A DNA stretch of 64,000 bases, taken from NCBI RefSeq assembly GCF_021155765.1, contig NC_060108.1, forward strand, positions 26,375,025 through 26,439,024, read 5' to 3'. Source of the DNA: Diprion similis (taxonomy: Eukaryota > Arthropoda > Insecta > Hymenoptera > Diprionidae). Position numbers and translations under genes: made by a program. Shown here piece after piece: positions 35,330 through 48,441 of this stretch. Below the pieces are notes generated by a model, which saw nothing but the letters and a program-made list of their open reading frames with translations, ran no database searches and had not been told where the DNA came from. Position 1 is the stretch's first letter. Every line of letters begins with the position of its first letter.

Positions 35330-35555
35330 GATATCAGACCAGTTCTTGGGTCTTACTGGCCCATTCGCCCCCACGAAGTCGTTCAATCAGTCAGTGGTAC
35401 TTGTTCCACACTGCGGAAGAATTGCCGCGTTTAGTTGATAGACTCGCGTGATCACCGATCCGTAGTGCCTGCAGCCTCCGGTGATACCAGATCCTAAAAT
35501 CTTTTGAAGAAGCCTATTCGCCTGCAGCTACGACCGTTGAGTAATCGATTATGAG
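35330..35555 (+). promoter_or_regulatory. Candidate first (leader) exon of the yellow-h gene
   Basis: A GC-richer stretch ends in a strong donor, CGATTATGAG|GTAAGTCGG (exon end 35555). Initiator-like TCAGTCAGT lies near 35389. The exon ends in ATGAG, and the coding start at 37174 reads ATGAGCAGG. If the bases after 37178 act as an acceptor, splicing would rebuild exactly the same first codons. Otherwise an acceptor further upstream would make this a purely untranslated leader. Confidence 0.35.
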
Positions 35556-37173
35556 GTAAGTCGGACGCTCGTTAGAATATTCAAAAGTAAAATTGTGGCT
35601 AAGGGTGAATGTATGAACAAGTTGGTTGACAAATCGAAGGTGCGTGGTTCTTGTGCATGGCAAGTGATGTCGGTTATATATACATATTACTGTGCGGTAC
35701 GGATTCAGTCAAGCGATGCCAGCCTGCAACCGGGATAGTTTTTTTTTTTTGTTCCTGTGTGTCTTTTTATCGACAAAGCTTGCATTCACTTCTAGAATGC
35801 AGATATGCAACGAGCGCAAATTACATCCGTCGTGCAACTCAGCTCGAAACGAATGTGAACGTTCGATATCGATCATAGATCAAATTCGGGGACGATTTAT
35901 CGAAGCATTGATATGCTTGATTGATCGCAGGCGAAATTCTGACGATCTTTTGCGTAACGTTATCGGTAATTGGTTAGCCGAGTGTGGCAAGGTATCGTTA
36001 AGGAGACGCAGCTTGATCCACGATTGTCAGCGGCTGGGAAGGAAGTATAAAAAAAAGTAACTCTTGATCTTTCATTTTTCAACCCATCACCTTATTTGTC
36101 GCCAAGAATCACACTGCACAATCACTGTGATGATCGCACCGATAGATAAACGGCAGTATTGTTCTTCAAACAACACCATTGTTAGTATTTGGCACAAACG
36201 GTAGCTGTTTAACATTCTGCAGGATATTTACAAACGGTATAATTATACCTAAGTCATTGTGATTCTAGACAATGATAAATATGAACCGTGTGTAGTTGTT
36301 GTTGTATGCTTGTGAAATTTTATCCTACAGAGTGAATGAGCTGTATCGAATAGATTAGGTTGACGTATATCATTGAACAACGATTAATTACAAATTAGAC
36401 GATATAAAATATCTGAAGCATGGTGAACTTATGTAACTGAACAATAGTTTGTGATTACAGTGATACTTGAAATGAAAACAAGTGTTATTATAGTACACAC
36501 GGGTGGTTTGATTCACGAATTTAATTGAAAAGAGTTTTAATACAGCTTAAAAGGATTATAATTTCTCGACATGGATTGGCGACAAGAAACTAATTTCCAG
36601 TTACGGTAATCGCGTCAATCTGCCCTCTCGTAAATAAGGAGATTTGTGTTTACGATCGAGTAAACTCGTTTACTCAAAGACACTCTGACTTGGCCTCCGT
36701 AGGTTATTGACACAGGAATTTAAACCTTCGTACGGTTATACTACGGAAATTGTAACAGCAACGACAAGGGCCACTACAAGGAGCTGGTGGACTGGTTTAA
36801 CGAGCGTAAATCCCTTTCTCTCCTTGTGCAAGTAAATTGGACGTCTGACGCATTTGTATGAACCTACATACCTCAAGGCGTTGCTGCAACGCCGTGAAAC
36901 CAGCTTACATCCCTTTGGGGCTTATAATGGGATGTTCATAATGATGCACAGCGTTGAATTTCGTTTTCCTAAATTCGTTATTTCTAAATTCGAGGCTACT
37001 TTAAAGTCCGGAAATCAGGGAATCATTTATAAACCATTTAAGTTCTTCATAGCCAGAGCACTTAATCGAGGGAAAATGCATTCGCACGAAAAGTCGTGAG
37101 AATTTCATCGCCTTGATCTTGACGTTGATTATACGGAGTCTTTTCGTAAACTTAATACCTGCTTACCACTAAA
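35556..37173 (+). other. Putative leader intron upstream of yellow-h
   Basis: About 1.6 kb without gene signal between the leader donor and the yellow-h ATG. No obvious polypyrimidine tract precedes the ATG, so the 3' end of this intron is unsure. Confidence 0.35.
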
Positions 37174-39534
37174 ATGAGCAGGTTGCTTCCGGCCATCGCC
37201 TTCTTCGGCGTCCTGGCGTCGTTGAGTTCGGCGGCCGATCAGCTGGAAGTAATAGCGCAGTGGCCTCTTATGGACTTCGCATTGCCTTACGACCGAGGTT
37301 TCCTGGACAATTTCCGACCGGAGAACGTGGTTCCAACGGGAATCGAGATCGCCTGGCACCGCATCTTCATCGCCACCCCGAGACTACGAGCAGGAATCCC
37401 GGCGACGCTGAGTTTCATTCCACGGGACATTCCACCAGGCAGTAGTCCTCAGCTCCAGGTGGGAAAAGCGTGGCCCGATAAGGCGGTGAAAATTTGACAA
37501 GTGCTCAATTTCTTCTTTGAAATGCAGGCTTATCCTTCCTGGGACTGGCACACCGCTGGTCGCGGCGACGTCAACTGTTCCGGGTTGACCTCGGTCTACA
37601 GGATTCGTGCGGACAAGTGCAACAGACTCTGGGTCGTCGACAGTGGGGTGATGACCTCCATCGATGACTTCACCTCCGTCTGTCCCCCGAAAATTGTGGT
37701 CTTTGATCTGCAAACCGATCAGGTTATTCGGAGCTTCCAGTTACCTCGCGAGGTAAGCTGACCGCAACTTTCGCTTTGAGTATATCCATCCACGCAGCAT
37801 CGCACGTGCTCGTAAATCTCCAGGACTCAAAAGATCGCTCACACTTGACCACCCATGGTTACTACGTCGTTTTAAAATTCACGTTGTAGAGTGGAGAGAT
37901 AGAATCCTGCACACGCGTGCAGGCCTGTTTAGACCTACTTTCTAACCACTGTACAAGGTTGTGATTAATCTTACCGTCCCGATTTATTTTCAGGCACTGA
38001 GGCTGAATTCACTCCTTACCAATCTAGTGATAGACGACACTGCAGCAACAACTTGCGATGACGTCTTCGTCTACATGCCTGATACCACTGCCCCGGGTAT
38101 GATTATGAATCAGACAAAAAGCGCATTTCAATTGGCGGTCACCGTCTTGACGGCCTATTTTTCAATAGATAGTGATTAGAGTAGAACGGAGAACTTGAAC
38201 GAGACTAATACCCTGGTTTCAACATCTCCAGGAATTGTCGTTTACGACGCAGCTACGGACAAGAGTTGGAGAGTCTCGCACGCCTCCATGTATCCAGATC
38301 CTGATCACACCATGTATCAGGTATACAAATTATAATTTATTGACAAACACCTGTCAATAGTATGCGTAAAAAACTGTCGCACAGAAAGTGGCTTCGAGTT
38401 AAAAGTGTTCATTATAACATAACGAAACACTCTAATCAATTCGCTGATGAAAGCTGTCACTTAGACGTCAATTATTATCAAAACCACAAGCTTCTTCTCT
38501 GGTGGACTTTGATAGGTTTTCTTGCAGTAAAACTAAATAAAAATTCATGCGGTTTGAGCGCAAAGACCGCTTTTTTCGTTCGAATTTCCAAGCATTACTC
38601 TCCCGTCGTAATCACTGCGTCACTCTCCTCCAGATCGGTGGAGATACATTCGAGCTCTTCGACGGTATCGTCGGTATGACTTTCTCGCCGCGACAAGGGA
38701 CCGTCTACTTCCAACCATTGGCAACGGATCGTCTCTTCAGCGTGCCGACTTCCGCTCTGCAGGCTGGAGCTCCGGCATTTGGTGAACAACTGCCGGTTAC
38801 ATTGGTTGGCAGAAAATCGAGCCAGGGTATGGGCTTGGGTCTTGACCCTAGAGACGATACGATCCTCTTCTCACCGCTGACCGAAACCGCAATCGCTGCT
38901 TGGCAACCGCACTCGAATAAACAACGGTGAGTTATTAGTTAAACTTTTTCAGTTGGATTGATTCAAAATTATTACTTTCTTGTGGGTGAAACTGCCAGAT
39001 CACTCCTTGATATGTCTTATTTTTGAAGGTGGTTTCGTTCCCTCAAAGTGTGTAATGGCAGAAAAAAATAAAAATAAATACGTAACGCTTGGTTTTTAGC
39101 TTACTATGACATTATATTAGAAAAAAATACAATCAGAGAGATCGATCTGGGTTATCTTCTTTGTAAGTCCAAATCATTTAAATTGCATGAAATTTTTTCT
39201 TCTCTTGCAAGATTCGTTGAATTTGAAATTTCGAAATCTAAACGATTCAAGCATTGCTTTTACTTCTGACAGAATACTGGCGTACAGTCCTGAGCTGCTT
39301 CAGTTCGTTGCGGAAGTGAGGTGGATAGAGCGTGACGGAGGTAACATTTGGGCGCTTTCATCACGTTTCCAAAAGTTCTTCAAGAAAGAAGTTGATCCGC
39401 GAGATATTAATGTGCGCATAATGAGAATCCGTAGCGAAGAGGAATCGCCCGTCGTTACTTTTCCGGCCGGTGGATACAGGCAAATAAATCCCATTTTCGG
39501 ACACAACGTTTACAACAATACACTCGGCTTGTAA
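37174..39534 (+). CDS. yellow-h: Yellow-h-like secreted protein
   Basis: Exons 37174-37458, 37528-37752, 37994-38096, 38232-38320, 38634-38926 and 39273-39534, all GT-AG with matching phases; 418 residues. The signal peptide is LLPAIAFFGVLASLSSA. Landmarks: NVVPTGIEIAWHRIFIATPR, GIPATLSFIPR, YPSWDWHTAG, CNRLWVVDSGV, CPPKIVVFDLQTDQV, CDDVFVYMPDT, GIVVYDAATDKSWRVSH, FELFDGIVGMTFSPR, VYFQPLATDRLFSV, GRKSSQGMGLGL, LFSPLTETAIAAW, INVRIMRI. The SSQG block and the TSWR-like segment suggest the yellow-h class rather than yellow-e, which is represented by the next genes. It keeps all core family motifs, including the DGI(V)G block. Its position between yellow-g and the yellow-e/e3 genes fits the insect cluster. 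Function in the family is secreted and poorly defined. Confidence 0.82.
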
Positions 39535-39969
39535 ATGTAGGTACCTACGGGTCGCATATAGATTTTTATATCATTGAAGAACTGTTTTAACTGAAGTAGA
39601 AATTTTCAAGTACAATCGTATAACGTTGTTTAGCGAAGTAGGCAATTTTTTCTTCATCCAGCTCAAGCAATTTGGTTATTGTAGAAATAATACTCGTATA
39701 CGGTGATAAATAATTAAGCTTAGCCCATTAAAGGAATTATATCGATTTAACTTTGACAAAAGGAATTTCTATAAAGGAAGAAAATTTATGTCCGTATTAA
39801 TTTCGAACTGTGCTAATTCGGTAGATCATAATTTCACCCAACGTGTCAAGTGTGGCATGTCGTTTCCACCTGTTTGAAAATATCTCGAAATTATCGACTG
39901 CCTCAATGCACAGTACAGCTTTGCAATATCTTGTATATATAGTTTGCCACGAGAGAGAAACAGAGGAGA

Positions 39970-39975
39970 AATAAA
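39970..39975 (+). terminator. Possible poly(A) signal of yellow-h
   Basis: AATAAA about 435 bases after the stop codon; another follows near 40147. Confidence 0.4.
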
Positions 39976-39979
39976 ACAA

Positions 39980-42900
39980 TAAATTGCACGTGGTGCAAGA
40001 GCCACGTAAATAATTTTTTTGCATCGCGGGCAAATTCCAGGCATCGTAAATACGCACATATATATATGATATCACTTCGTAGTTTAGAAAGACGACCAAA
40101 ACGAAGCGCTGTGTCACATTTTATACTCGCGGTGTATTTTATACAGTCAAATAAATTTATACTCAGTGATATAAATTCACAGCACGTTATCTGTTCTTTT
40201 CCTTTTTTCTTCCCATATTAATTTATTAATGCCAGAATTTGCGGTCATCTTTTCCTCTTTATGTCATAATACGAATAGCATTGCTGCAAGAATTGAAGAC
40301 TTCATGACTCGATCTAAATCCTTGAGAGCATAATAACAAATGTCTTTTCTTAGCCACATGAGATTCTACGGTTTTAGTTTCCGGAGCACGATAATAAGAA
40401 ACATCTTTACCTTGAGATTAGTCGATTATCCCATAGTAAAAAATTATAAACGTCTAACAAGAATATATTTAGACTGCATTGCTTTCTCCAAATTTATAAC
40501 GGAATTTATGACAACTTTCTTATGACGATTAATCGATGGCCAACGCCTTATTGTATGCAACTGAGCACGCGTATCATAAAGGCGTGTGTCGGAATTCGTG
40601 TAGCGCTACTTTGCATCGAAACAAAATGATGAATAGACGAATGATAAAGGAAGACTCGAGCAGCGTGCAATTTCCGTGAATGTCAATGCTTGGCCTAAAT
40701 AAAACCGATATGCATCGCATCCATGAAAATCCCTAATTACACGCTTTTCCGTGTAATATACAATTCGCACAGGATTTACGGGCAAGCGAACGCGAATATA
40801 CGCTATATAAATGGAACGAGGGGCACCAAAATTTCACGATCCAAAAGAAGAGTGAAAAAAAAAATTAGCAAGGCCTTGTTCTACTTAAATTGCCCAGATG
40901 TTTCACACTCCGTTTCGAAACGACGCACGGAGAAATATTTACTCTGTTGATACGAAGACTTCGATATAAATGTACACCTCATACAGCTGATTATACTATC
41001 TATGTTCAGTTTTTCTCTGAGCTAAAGGTGACCGGTATAAATCGAAATCAGAATAATGGAACGCTCGTGAATTAGTGAGATAGTTTTCTCCCAGTTACCT
41101 AGTATTTCCAAGCGTTGCGCACTAGACACCGTATTGCCTACGAGCGAATTTCGTACTTTTGTCTTATACAGCGGCTGTAGCAGCAGGTCTCTTTCTCAAT
41201 AACGTCATTAACGTGACATGGCGATTGATACCGGTTTGCTAATAATTTATGCTCGTTTAGGCAAGTCGACACAGCTAGCTAATGGCACAGGCTCTACAGT
41301 ATTCAGAGACTAAAGATTCAGAGCGTGACAATTGCCCATCTTATCGCTACCCATCCCACTGCAGCTTTGATCTATTTCTCTTGAACTATGATCCATTCAG
41401 AACTCCGTATCATACATGATACTGTCGTTTGTTTCCGATCGAGAATTCTTGGAAGCTATATGCCAGCTTCATAGCATCTGTAATTTATGCAACGAATGCG
41501 TAGTTGCGTTGCACTGGAATATTTTCCTTCGTGGTTTTCCAAAATTATGTGATATATTTTTGAAAGATGGCGTATCTCTGATTTTGACGATCAGATAAGC
41601 GTCGAAAAAGAGCGTCGAATAATACTGTTCGATTTCTGTTGGGTTATAGTTTGTTAGCTTAGCTAATTAGTGAGAAATCGTAGGGTCATTAATAAATATA
41701 ATAAAATAGTGTATGAAGAATTTGGCAAATATTGAAATGGAAACAGTATAATTGCTGAAGAATTCTGTCGACTTTGTGAAAGATAGAGGATGAGCAATTT
41801 CTTTTTCTCCATTCAATGACCCAAATATTGAAGATCATTTCTTCTGCGTTTTTTTGCCCCGCGAAAGCGGATGAATATTGTGCTGAAATGTCGATGGATT
41901 CGTTGAAAAATTTCGACTATCAAGATTTGATGCGTTAGTATTACGCATCATCCCGGGATATTCCCAGAGGCCAATCGGCGCCGTCTGCATGCCTTAGCAG
42001 TTGTGAAACTCTGTAAATAGCGACTCCAGCAGCAATCGGAGGCCTCGGGGAATCCCATGTAAATCTGGTTATTGACTTGTTTACGTGAGATAACTGCGAA
42101 TTGATTGATCAGGGAAAAAATTATGGAAAAACCATCAGCTTATGAATTTAAAATCAAATGCTTCAACAGATTTCATGACAGTAGGTACCTACGTTAAATA
42201 AAACTACGTCACTCTTAATACTAGAAAAAATATCACAAGATCAAAGGTCATCTAGCGGCACTCGCTCACTATTTCTTCCTATCACAAATCCTCCGAATTC
42301 CATGCTTTATGGTATGGACCGTACATTACAAGTAGGGGAAAGCGCGGCGAGTTGACGACCTTCTTGCACGAAAGAATTACATGCTTCGTGGAAAACATAC
42401 CGAATGACACTCGTATGCTGGAAAATGGATATAACTAAGATTTATACCTCGGAGAGGAATCATGTAGGTCCATGAAAATCTTGACCCTCGACAACCTCAA
42501 GTCTATGGTTCCCATTTTTCCCTGATTAGGCTGGACTTCGGAATTTCACAAGCTTATACACGGTGTGAAAGCAATATCCTCAAGCTTTATGACCACATCG
42601 GGTCAATTCTCGGAATGTTGTTTAAACGTTAGAAGAAGTGGGTGCCGGTCTCTTATCCGGCTGACTAATTAGACGGAACGTTAATACAGCGCCGTCAGTT
42701 ATTAGGAAGAGAAATTTTGAGTGATCGACCGCGGCTCGAAGTTGACGAAGACGTAGTTTGATGCTGTACGATTTTCGGTCAAGTTGTTTCGGAGATCGAG
42801 GTTTCTAGTTTTCGGAAAGCATTCCTAGTCGCGTAGAGACGGTTCTACAGAGTTTAATATTTTATCGTGATACGGTACTACGAACGCAGAAGTTGGGAGT

Positions 42901-43130
42901 CGGTGAGTTTCGCTCTTGGTGCAAAATCACAGTCAAGCATTGACCGCCGAAGCGTCAGCATCACGTCACAGGATCTATAAGAATAATGATCGTGGAGAAT
43001 AGCGAACGCAGATTACAAACCGTGAATCGTAGCGACAACGTGAAGCCGGAGTCTCGATAAATTGCCGATAGTGAACGCTCGGCGGATTGACGTGAAAAGT
43101 AATCATTGTTACGGCGGAAAAAGAAGCAAA
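39980..43130. other. Intergenic, about 3.1 kb, no gene seen
   Basis: No open frame with family resemblance. The last 500 bases before 43130 are less AT-rich, as often seen upstream of a promoter. Confidence 0.45.
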
Positions 43131-43134
43131 TCGG

Positions 43135-43673
43135 TATATATCGCGTCCCGGTGAAAGTTTACGACTAAAGAAGTATATTATAAACCTATGCCTAGTAGTA
43201 GTGCCCAGTTTTGTTTACAACGGTTCTACGGACTTGATAAGAAGTGTTTCATTGGCACGTTGTAAAGTTCTCCGCGATTTTCGACGGCTTGAGAATTTAT
43301 TCAAAGTGCGACTGTCACCATCGTTAGAGTGAAATTCGCATTTCTCAATCGTAAGTTGAATTGTTGGTGGGTATACATGTGATTTTCAACACTTCAGCTC
43401 GTACCATCCGTTCATCGATGAGTTACGCGAAAGCAATTATCACGCTCTTGTTCCTGCAGTTGCTTATTTGCAATCAGTCGCTATCCGAGTCCAGCGAATG
43501 ATTAACGTGACGTATCATTCTCTGATTTCGTTACAACGCAATTTATCGTGGCATCAAGATTCGCACAGTTTTTTCTTTGTTATTTGTAAAAAATTGACGC
43601 CTGTATTTGTGCGAGTTTTTTTCGAAAAAATTAACCTGCAGCCGCGTAATATTGATTACAATTTACAGTTAAG
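43135..43673 (+). promoter_or_regulatory. Candidate promoter and leader exon(s) of the first yellow-e-like copy
   Basis: TATATATC at 43135 could set a start near 43165. Two good donors follow: CAATC|GTAAGT (exon end 43350) and GTTAAG|GTAAGC (exon end 43673). The yellow-e-like coding exon has its own acceptor at 45644, so either donor could splice to it. A 27-codon frame at 43418-43501 encodes a signal-peptide-like sequence ending at a TGA; in the longer leader it would be an upstream ORF. This whole block lies outside the duplicated unit. Confidence 0.35.
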
Positions 43674-44090
43674 GTAAGCATCGGTATAGACATGGAATTG
43701 TTTAACCGACCGTATAATCGACAGTCACTTAAACGGTAAACTTTTTTGATTTCATAACAATTAGATGATTTTCAATTTTATCACTGATATATCCCAACAT
43801 TTTTACAAGTGTATCTAAACCGGCACTGCTAAGATGTTGGTCAGAATTCGAATTCGTTCAAGTCTCAGCGATGAATTATTCATTCAATACACTGTTTTAC
43901 AATTTCCTCATACCATAGTAATATGACGTTTCGAATGTCCGAAATCAGTTCGAGACCAAAATATGTTAATTTTGTTGAAACTTTACAGAAATCTAACTCT
44001 AGCCTTGCAATATCGTCAACATTTTAATAATTACCAAAATAGCTTGCCAGACGAAATATTTAAAAATATGTCCAATTGATAACCGCATCA

Positions 44091-44334
44091 ATTACTGCCT
44101 AGCCGTAGTTTTTCGAATCGTAAACAAGATGATTGCAGCGTCTGATATAGCAATAATTACGTAAAAGCAATGGTCTTACTGTTTGTACATGCGGTAAAAA
44201 CGCGTCTTGATATGCAGCGGAAGAAAATTAATCACCAGTCCGATGGAGTTAGAGAAAATCCATGAAGCATTGCGAGTGGATGCGTTATCGATGTATGTAT
44301 ATTCCGAATAGTGACGTCATTCGAATTTATCATC
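44091..44334 (-). pseudogene. Broken copy of a membrane-protein-like open frame
   Basis: The counterpart of the 80-codon minus-strand frame at 51774-51532. Relative to that copy it has a one-base loss near 44244 and a stop at 44178-44176 (CAG CAA becomes CAG TAA). The peptide is not recognised, so whether either copy was ever a gene is open. Confidence 0.25.
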
Positions 44335-45652
44335 GAGCGGTATTTTCAGATAAGGGGGAACCCCTGACAAAATCCTAATGCTCCGAAAAAAGCAGACGCA
44401 ATTTTTTTAACCGCAGAAATAACTTATTATCTTCCCGACCACGAAGGGAAATTTTTACATATTACGATTGATAATGAGGTGAGATGACCTCTTTGGCAGA
44501 TAGGCTTCTTAGAAAACATTCAAAAATCCAGTATCCCACGCCTCGTTGTACACAACTTGTTCGTGATCGTTTAGTGGTCTGCCGTCGGTCGCTTAGCTAT
44601 TATTACTGTAAGTAATACGAACGTCCAGCCACCTGAGTTTCGGAGAAATATTTTCTTTCACGCTCGGAAATTTCATTTTTTCTTGCGTAGCCGATAAGAA
44701 TCACAGAGACTGTACCGAGAATTAAGAATTTCAAAACTTGGCTGATTTTTCGTACTTGTTCAGCGCTTTTGTTCACTTGGCGACGCAAATAGCGTCATCA
44801 TTGGAAAAAACGAGCTACCGAGGCCAGCGGCTCTGCAATATTTCGAGACTTTAATGTAACTTCAGTAGTAATACCACCGTTTAATACGTCCTCCTGTGAT
44901 TCACAGCTTTCACAACTACGTCGCATCTAAGATTTTTGAATAACGTCCCGACACAGTGATTGCGCCCTGAATACCTAATACTTGACCGGAACTTATCTCG
45001 ATAATGACTTTCTAATTAGACTACAGACAGCTTTAGCCAATTAGAAATCATTATCTTTCCCCAGAATTGTTCTGCCTCAAAACCATTGAATGTCGTGATA
45101 TTTGTCGAAAAATTAAGCGCACGGATGAAATTTAAAGCCATTCTTATTCAGTTCAGATTGATGATTTTCATAAAACTGTACAATCGTACAGAGATTCTAC
45201 TTTTGGAAAAGATGTCAAAGAATAAAGTGGACTTGTATCAATCATCCTCAATCATAGGATAGAAAAACAAGAAATCAATCGTCGAATCGTGTAGTCAGGT
45301 TTAAATTTTCATTACACATTGTTATACGTTATAATTGAAAGAATAAAAACTTTTCTTATTTCGTTGACGTTTCAAATCTACGACTGAGAAAATCTCAAGG
45401 TATAATCAGTAAGTAGAAACTAAATGACGACGTTCCTCATCATCCGGATATGATATGCCGTTACACGTGTATGATTATACACACACACACACAATATACT
45501 TTCAAACTCGTGCATGTTAGTTAAAGTTAAAGTTTACCTATAGAATTACGATTCTGAAGGCAAGCAAGTAATGCCGACACACTCTAGGAGGTACAGTATA
45601 TACTCACCATTGATTATTATTCAATCGCGCTGTATTTTCCGTAGGTGAAGCC

Positions 45653-48039
45653 ATGATGGACCTTCGTCGAATGACCTCAGGTGCAGTCTTTGTCATTTTT
45701 ATCATCTTGGGGGTCCGGGCCCACTTTCCGAAGGACAAATTCCGGAACATTTACTCCTGGAAGGCCCTGGAGTTCGATTTTCCGACACCCGAAGCGAAAG
45801 AGGCCGCCATTGCGCTGGGCGAATTCATACCTGGCAAACCGCTGCCCATCGACGTTGACATCTATCACAGGAGTGAGTTTACCATCTACATTCTGCGATT
45901 TGAACACTAGAGGAAAAGGACATAGAAAAGGAGATAGCAATCTCTTATGGCGGACTCTGCATGACTTCCTGTCCGCGTAGCAATCCGGACGGAGCTTTTT
46001 TGGGATCGGCTATCACCGTCTGGAGAAAAATGATTCAAGCGTGTAGTTTGGGCGTAAAAAGTTTTCCAAAGTTCGCTGTCGCTGCACTACGTCCTTGAAT
46101 TGATGCGCGACAAGGAAAATTGAAAGAAAAAATTAGCAGAAACAAGTAGAGGCACCAGTTACGCAATAGTTAGGATGCGAGTTGGTAACATTTGCAAGTA
46201 TAATTCAGGAGGAGTAAAAACAACACACCGAGTGTGCTTAATCCGCGGTAATTACATTTGAATTTGCGGAGACGTATCAGGTACACGGTATGATGAGCCC
46301 GTTCGTGCGACTGGTGTATTCACATTTTGAAGATTGGAGGTCAGTCATTTACGACCATATAGCCTTCACCCCATCTCATCAACGATCAATGTTAGCGACC
46401 AAAATCTGGTGCTTAGTGATTCCCGTTCACCAGCCAATTGCTGATTCTTGTTTGCTGCCTACTAGATGGGATTAATACCGGCACTCATCTCAGTGTTTCA
46501 CATTAATGTAATAAAACAAAAACCAGTTTTACAACTCTGGTGAAAAAAAGGTGTTCGATTGGAAGACGAATTTTGTTATTCACGTTTCATCTTTACCCAG
46601 CACAAAAATTCATAGATTTTATTGACGTAGCTCCAGACTTGGCGGTTTTAAAAATAGCTTAAACTCACGTTGACATCACATTTACAGGCGGTGCTAGACC
46701 GAGAACTTTCATATCAATACCACGATTCCAACAAGGAGTACCAGTAACATTGGGCTACGTAACGAACGTTGCTTCGAATGATGGCAATCCGATAATCGCT
46801 CCTTTCCCAAACTGGGATTGGCATCGATCTGGCGATTGCGAGGGTATGACCAGCGTTTGGAGGATGGAGGTGAGGTAGACTTTGGTTTGAAATGAAAATA
46901 TTCGTGGAAACGAAGAGGCAACTCGAACCCTGTGTAGAAGTATTCAATGTCCAAGGTATTAACCTTATTTCACATCCGCAGATTGACCGTTGCGGCCGAT
47001 TGTGGGTGATGGACACGGGAAAAATCGAGGATAGCCAAGTCTGCCCGCCACAGCTGCTCGCCTTCTCGCTAGAGACAAACCAGCTCCTTTCGCGTTACAA
47101 ATTCCCGAAGAACCAGGTTACAGCGAACTCCCTCTTCGTGACTCCGATCGTCGACGTGCGAAGTCAGTTTTGCGACGACACATTTGTCTACGTCGCCGAC
47201 GTGACCGGGTTCGCCCTGGTCGTCTACGACCACCGGAACATCCGAAGCTGGAGGATAAATAACAACCTGTTCTACCCCTACCCGAACCACGGGACGTTCT
47301 CCATCAAGGGTGACGTCTTCGATCTGATGGACGGCATCCTGGGGATGACGTTGAGCCCTCTGAGGCCAGACGAGGATAGAATCCTGTACTTCCACTCGCT
47401 GGCGAGTAAAGTTGAGTCCTACGTCGCGACCTCGGTTATAAGGTGAGAGAAGTGCCAATTTTGAACGAACACCCAGAGGCCTAACCGCAGAGCGCGTTTC
47501 TGGTTTCAGGAACTATGCTCTCTTCCACGAGAATCCCGGAGGTGCCGCTCGCTCCTTCGTCTCCTTTAAGAACGAACGGAGCTCCCAATCGGCGGCCGAA
47601 GTCATGGACCAGAACGGCGTTATGTACTTCGGACTTCTTTCCGAGCTGGCAATCGGCTGCTGGAATAGCAGGAACTACGAATACGGCGATGAGTTCATTG
47701 ACAGGATCGCCGTGAACGCGGACACCCTGCAGTTCCCTTCTGGAGTCAAGGTAGTAGAAAAGCTTAGATGCCCTGGATCGGGTCAAGCAGCTCTGACGAC
47801 TTGTCGGTTTTCAGGTTATCACCGGGTCCAACGGAAAACAGCAGCTGTGGGTGATGACGGTGTCTTTCCAGCGACTCATGGTTGGAACCCTGACTCCGAA
47901 CGAAACGAACTTCCGGATCCAGGCTTCCGAGATCGACGAGCTGGTGCGCGGAACGAAGTGTGACGTCGCTTCCCTGAACATAAACGCGATCAAGGAGTCA
48001 GCGACCAGCCAAGGTGGAAGTTTGACATTTCCAAAATGA
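45653..48039 (+). CDS. yellow-e: Yellow-e-like secreted protein, copy 1
   Basis: Exons 45653-45872, 46688-46869, 46982-47442, 47510-47750 and 47815-48039; 442 residues. An acceptor (TATTTTCCGTAG) ends at 45644, just before the ATGATG start, so an untranslated leader is spliced on. The signal-like core is GAVFVIFIILGVRA. Landmarks: NIYSWKALEFDFP, PRTFISIPRFQQGVPVTLGY, PNWDWHRSGDC, CGRLWVMDTGKIEDSQVCPP, TPIVDVRSQFCDDTFVYVAD, DLMDGILGMTLSP, ILYFHSLAS, MYFGLLSELAIGCW, ETNFRIQASEIDEL. The FYP-NHGTF and LYFH-LAS segments fit the yellow-e class, linked in other insects to cuticle pigmentation and waterproofing. Exons 2 and 3 and most introns are almost identical to copy 2, but exon 1 is not. Neighbour: the MRJP-like gene 1.4 kb downstream on the same strand. 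Confidence 0.85.
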
Positions 48040-48435
48040 GTGTCAAGGTCCCGCGAAAAGTTCTCCGAATCACCCGACATGATTTCGTACTTTTCGCGGT
48101 TCGGCAAACACCGGCGCTGCAAAGTGTCCTGTGTGCATCGCAGAATGAAACCGGAGGGGTATAGTTTTTACATTGATCATGGATGATGTCAACGGTCGGA
48201 TCATATTATCGGGTGAAGTCGAGAAAGCCACGCATTGACGGTGCTCTGCTTCATATTGCAGTCACTTTGGCCGTAAAGCTGGGTGCAAATTCCTCAACCG
48301 ATTCTTCTTTTGGGTGTATATATCCCGTTAGTACTCGATACCGTTCCACACCCTTCCAGTTTACCTATTTGGACATTCTGAGGATTCTAGGATCAAACCT
48401 GTGAATAGAGAAAACGTAGTTGAGTGGAACTGTGG

Positions 48436-48441
48436 AATAAA
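48436..48441 (+). terminator. Poly(A) signal of yellow-e-like copy 1
   Basis: AATAAA about 400 bases after the stop codon, conserved at the matching place in copy 2. Confidence 0.6.

Noticed and set aside
43351-43397. Leader intron within the yellow-e upstream block
   Set aside because: The donor and nearest acceptor would leave only 47 bases, shorter than usual insect introns; the donor more likely pairs with the acceptor at 45644.
44603-44788. 61-codon minus-strand frame conserved in both units
   Set aside because: No ATG (TTG after two TGAs), and similarity between units only reflects the recent duplication.
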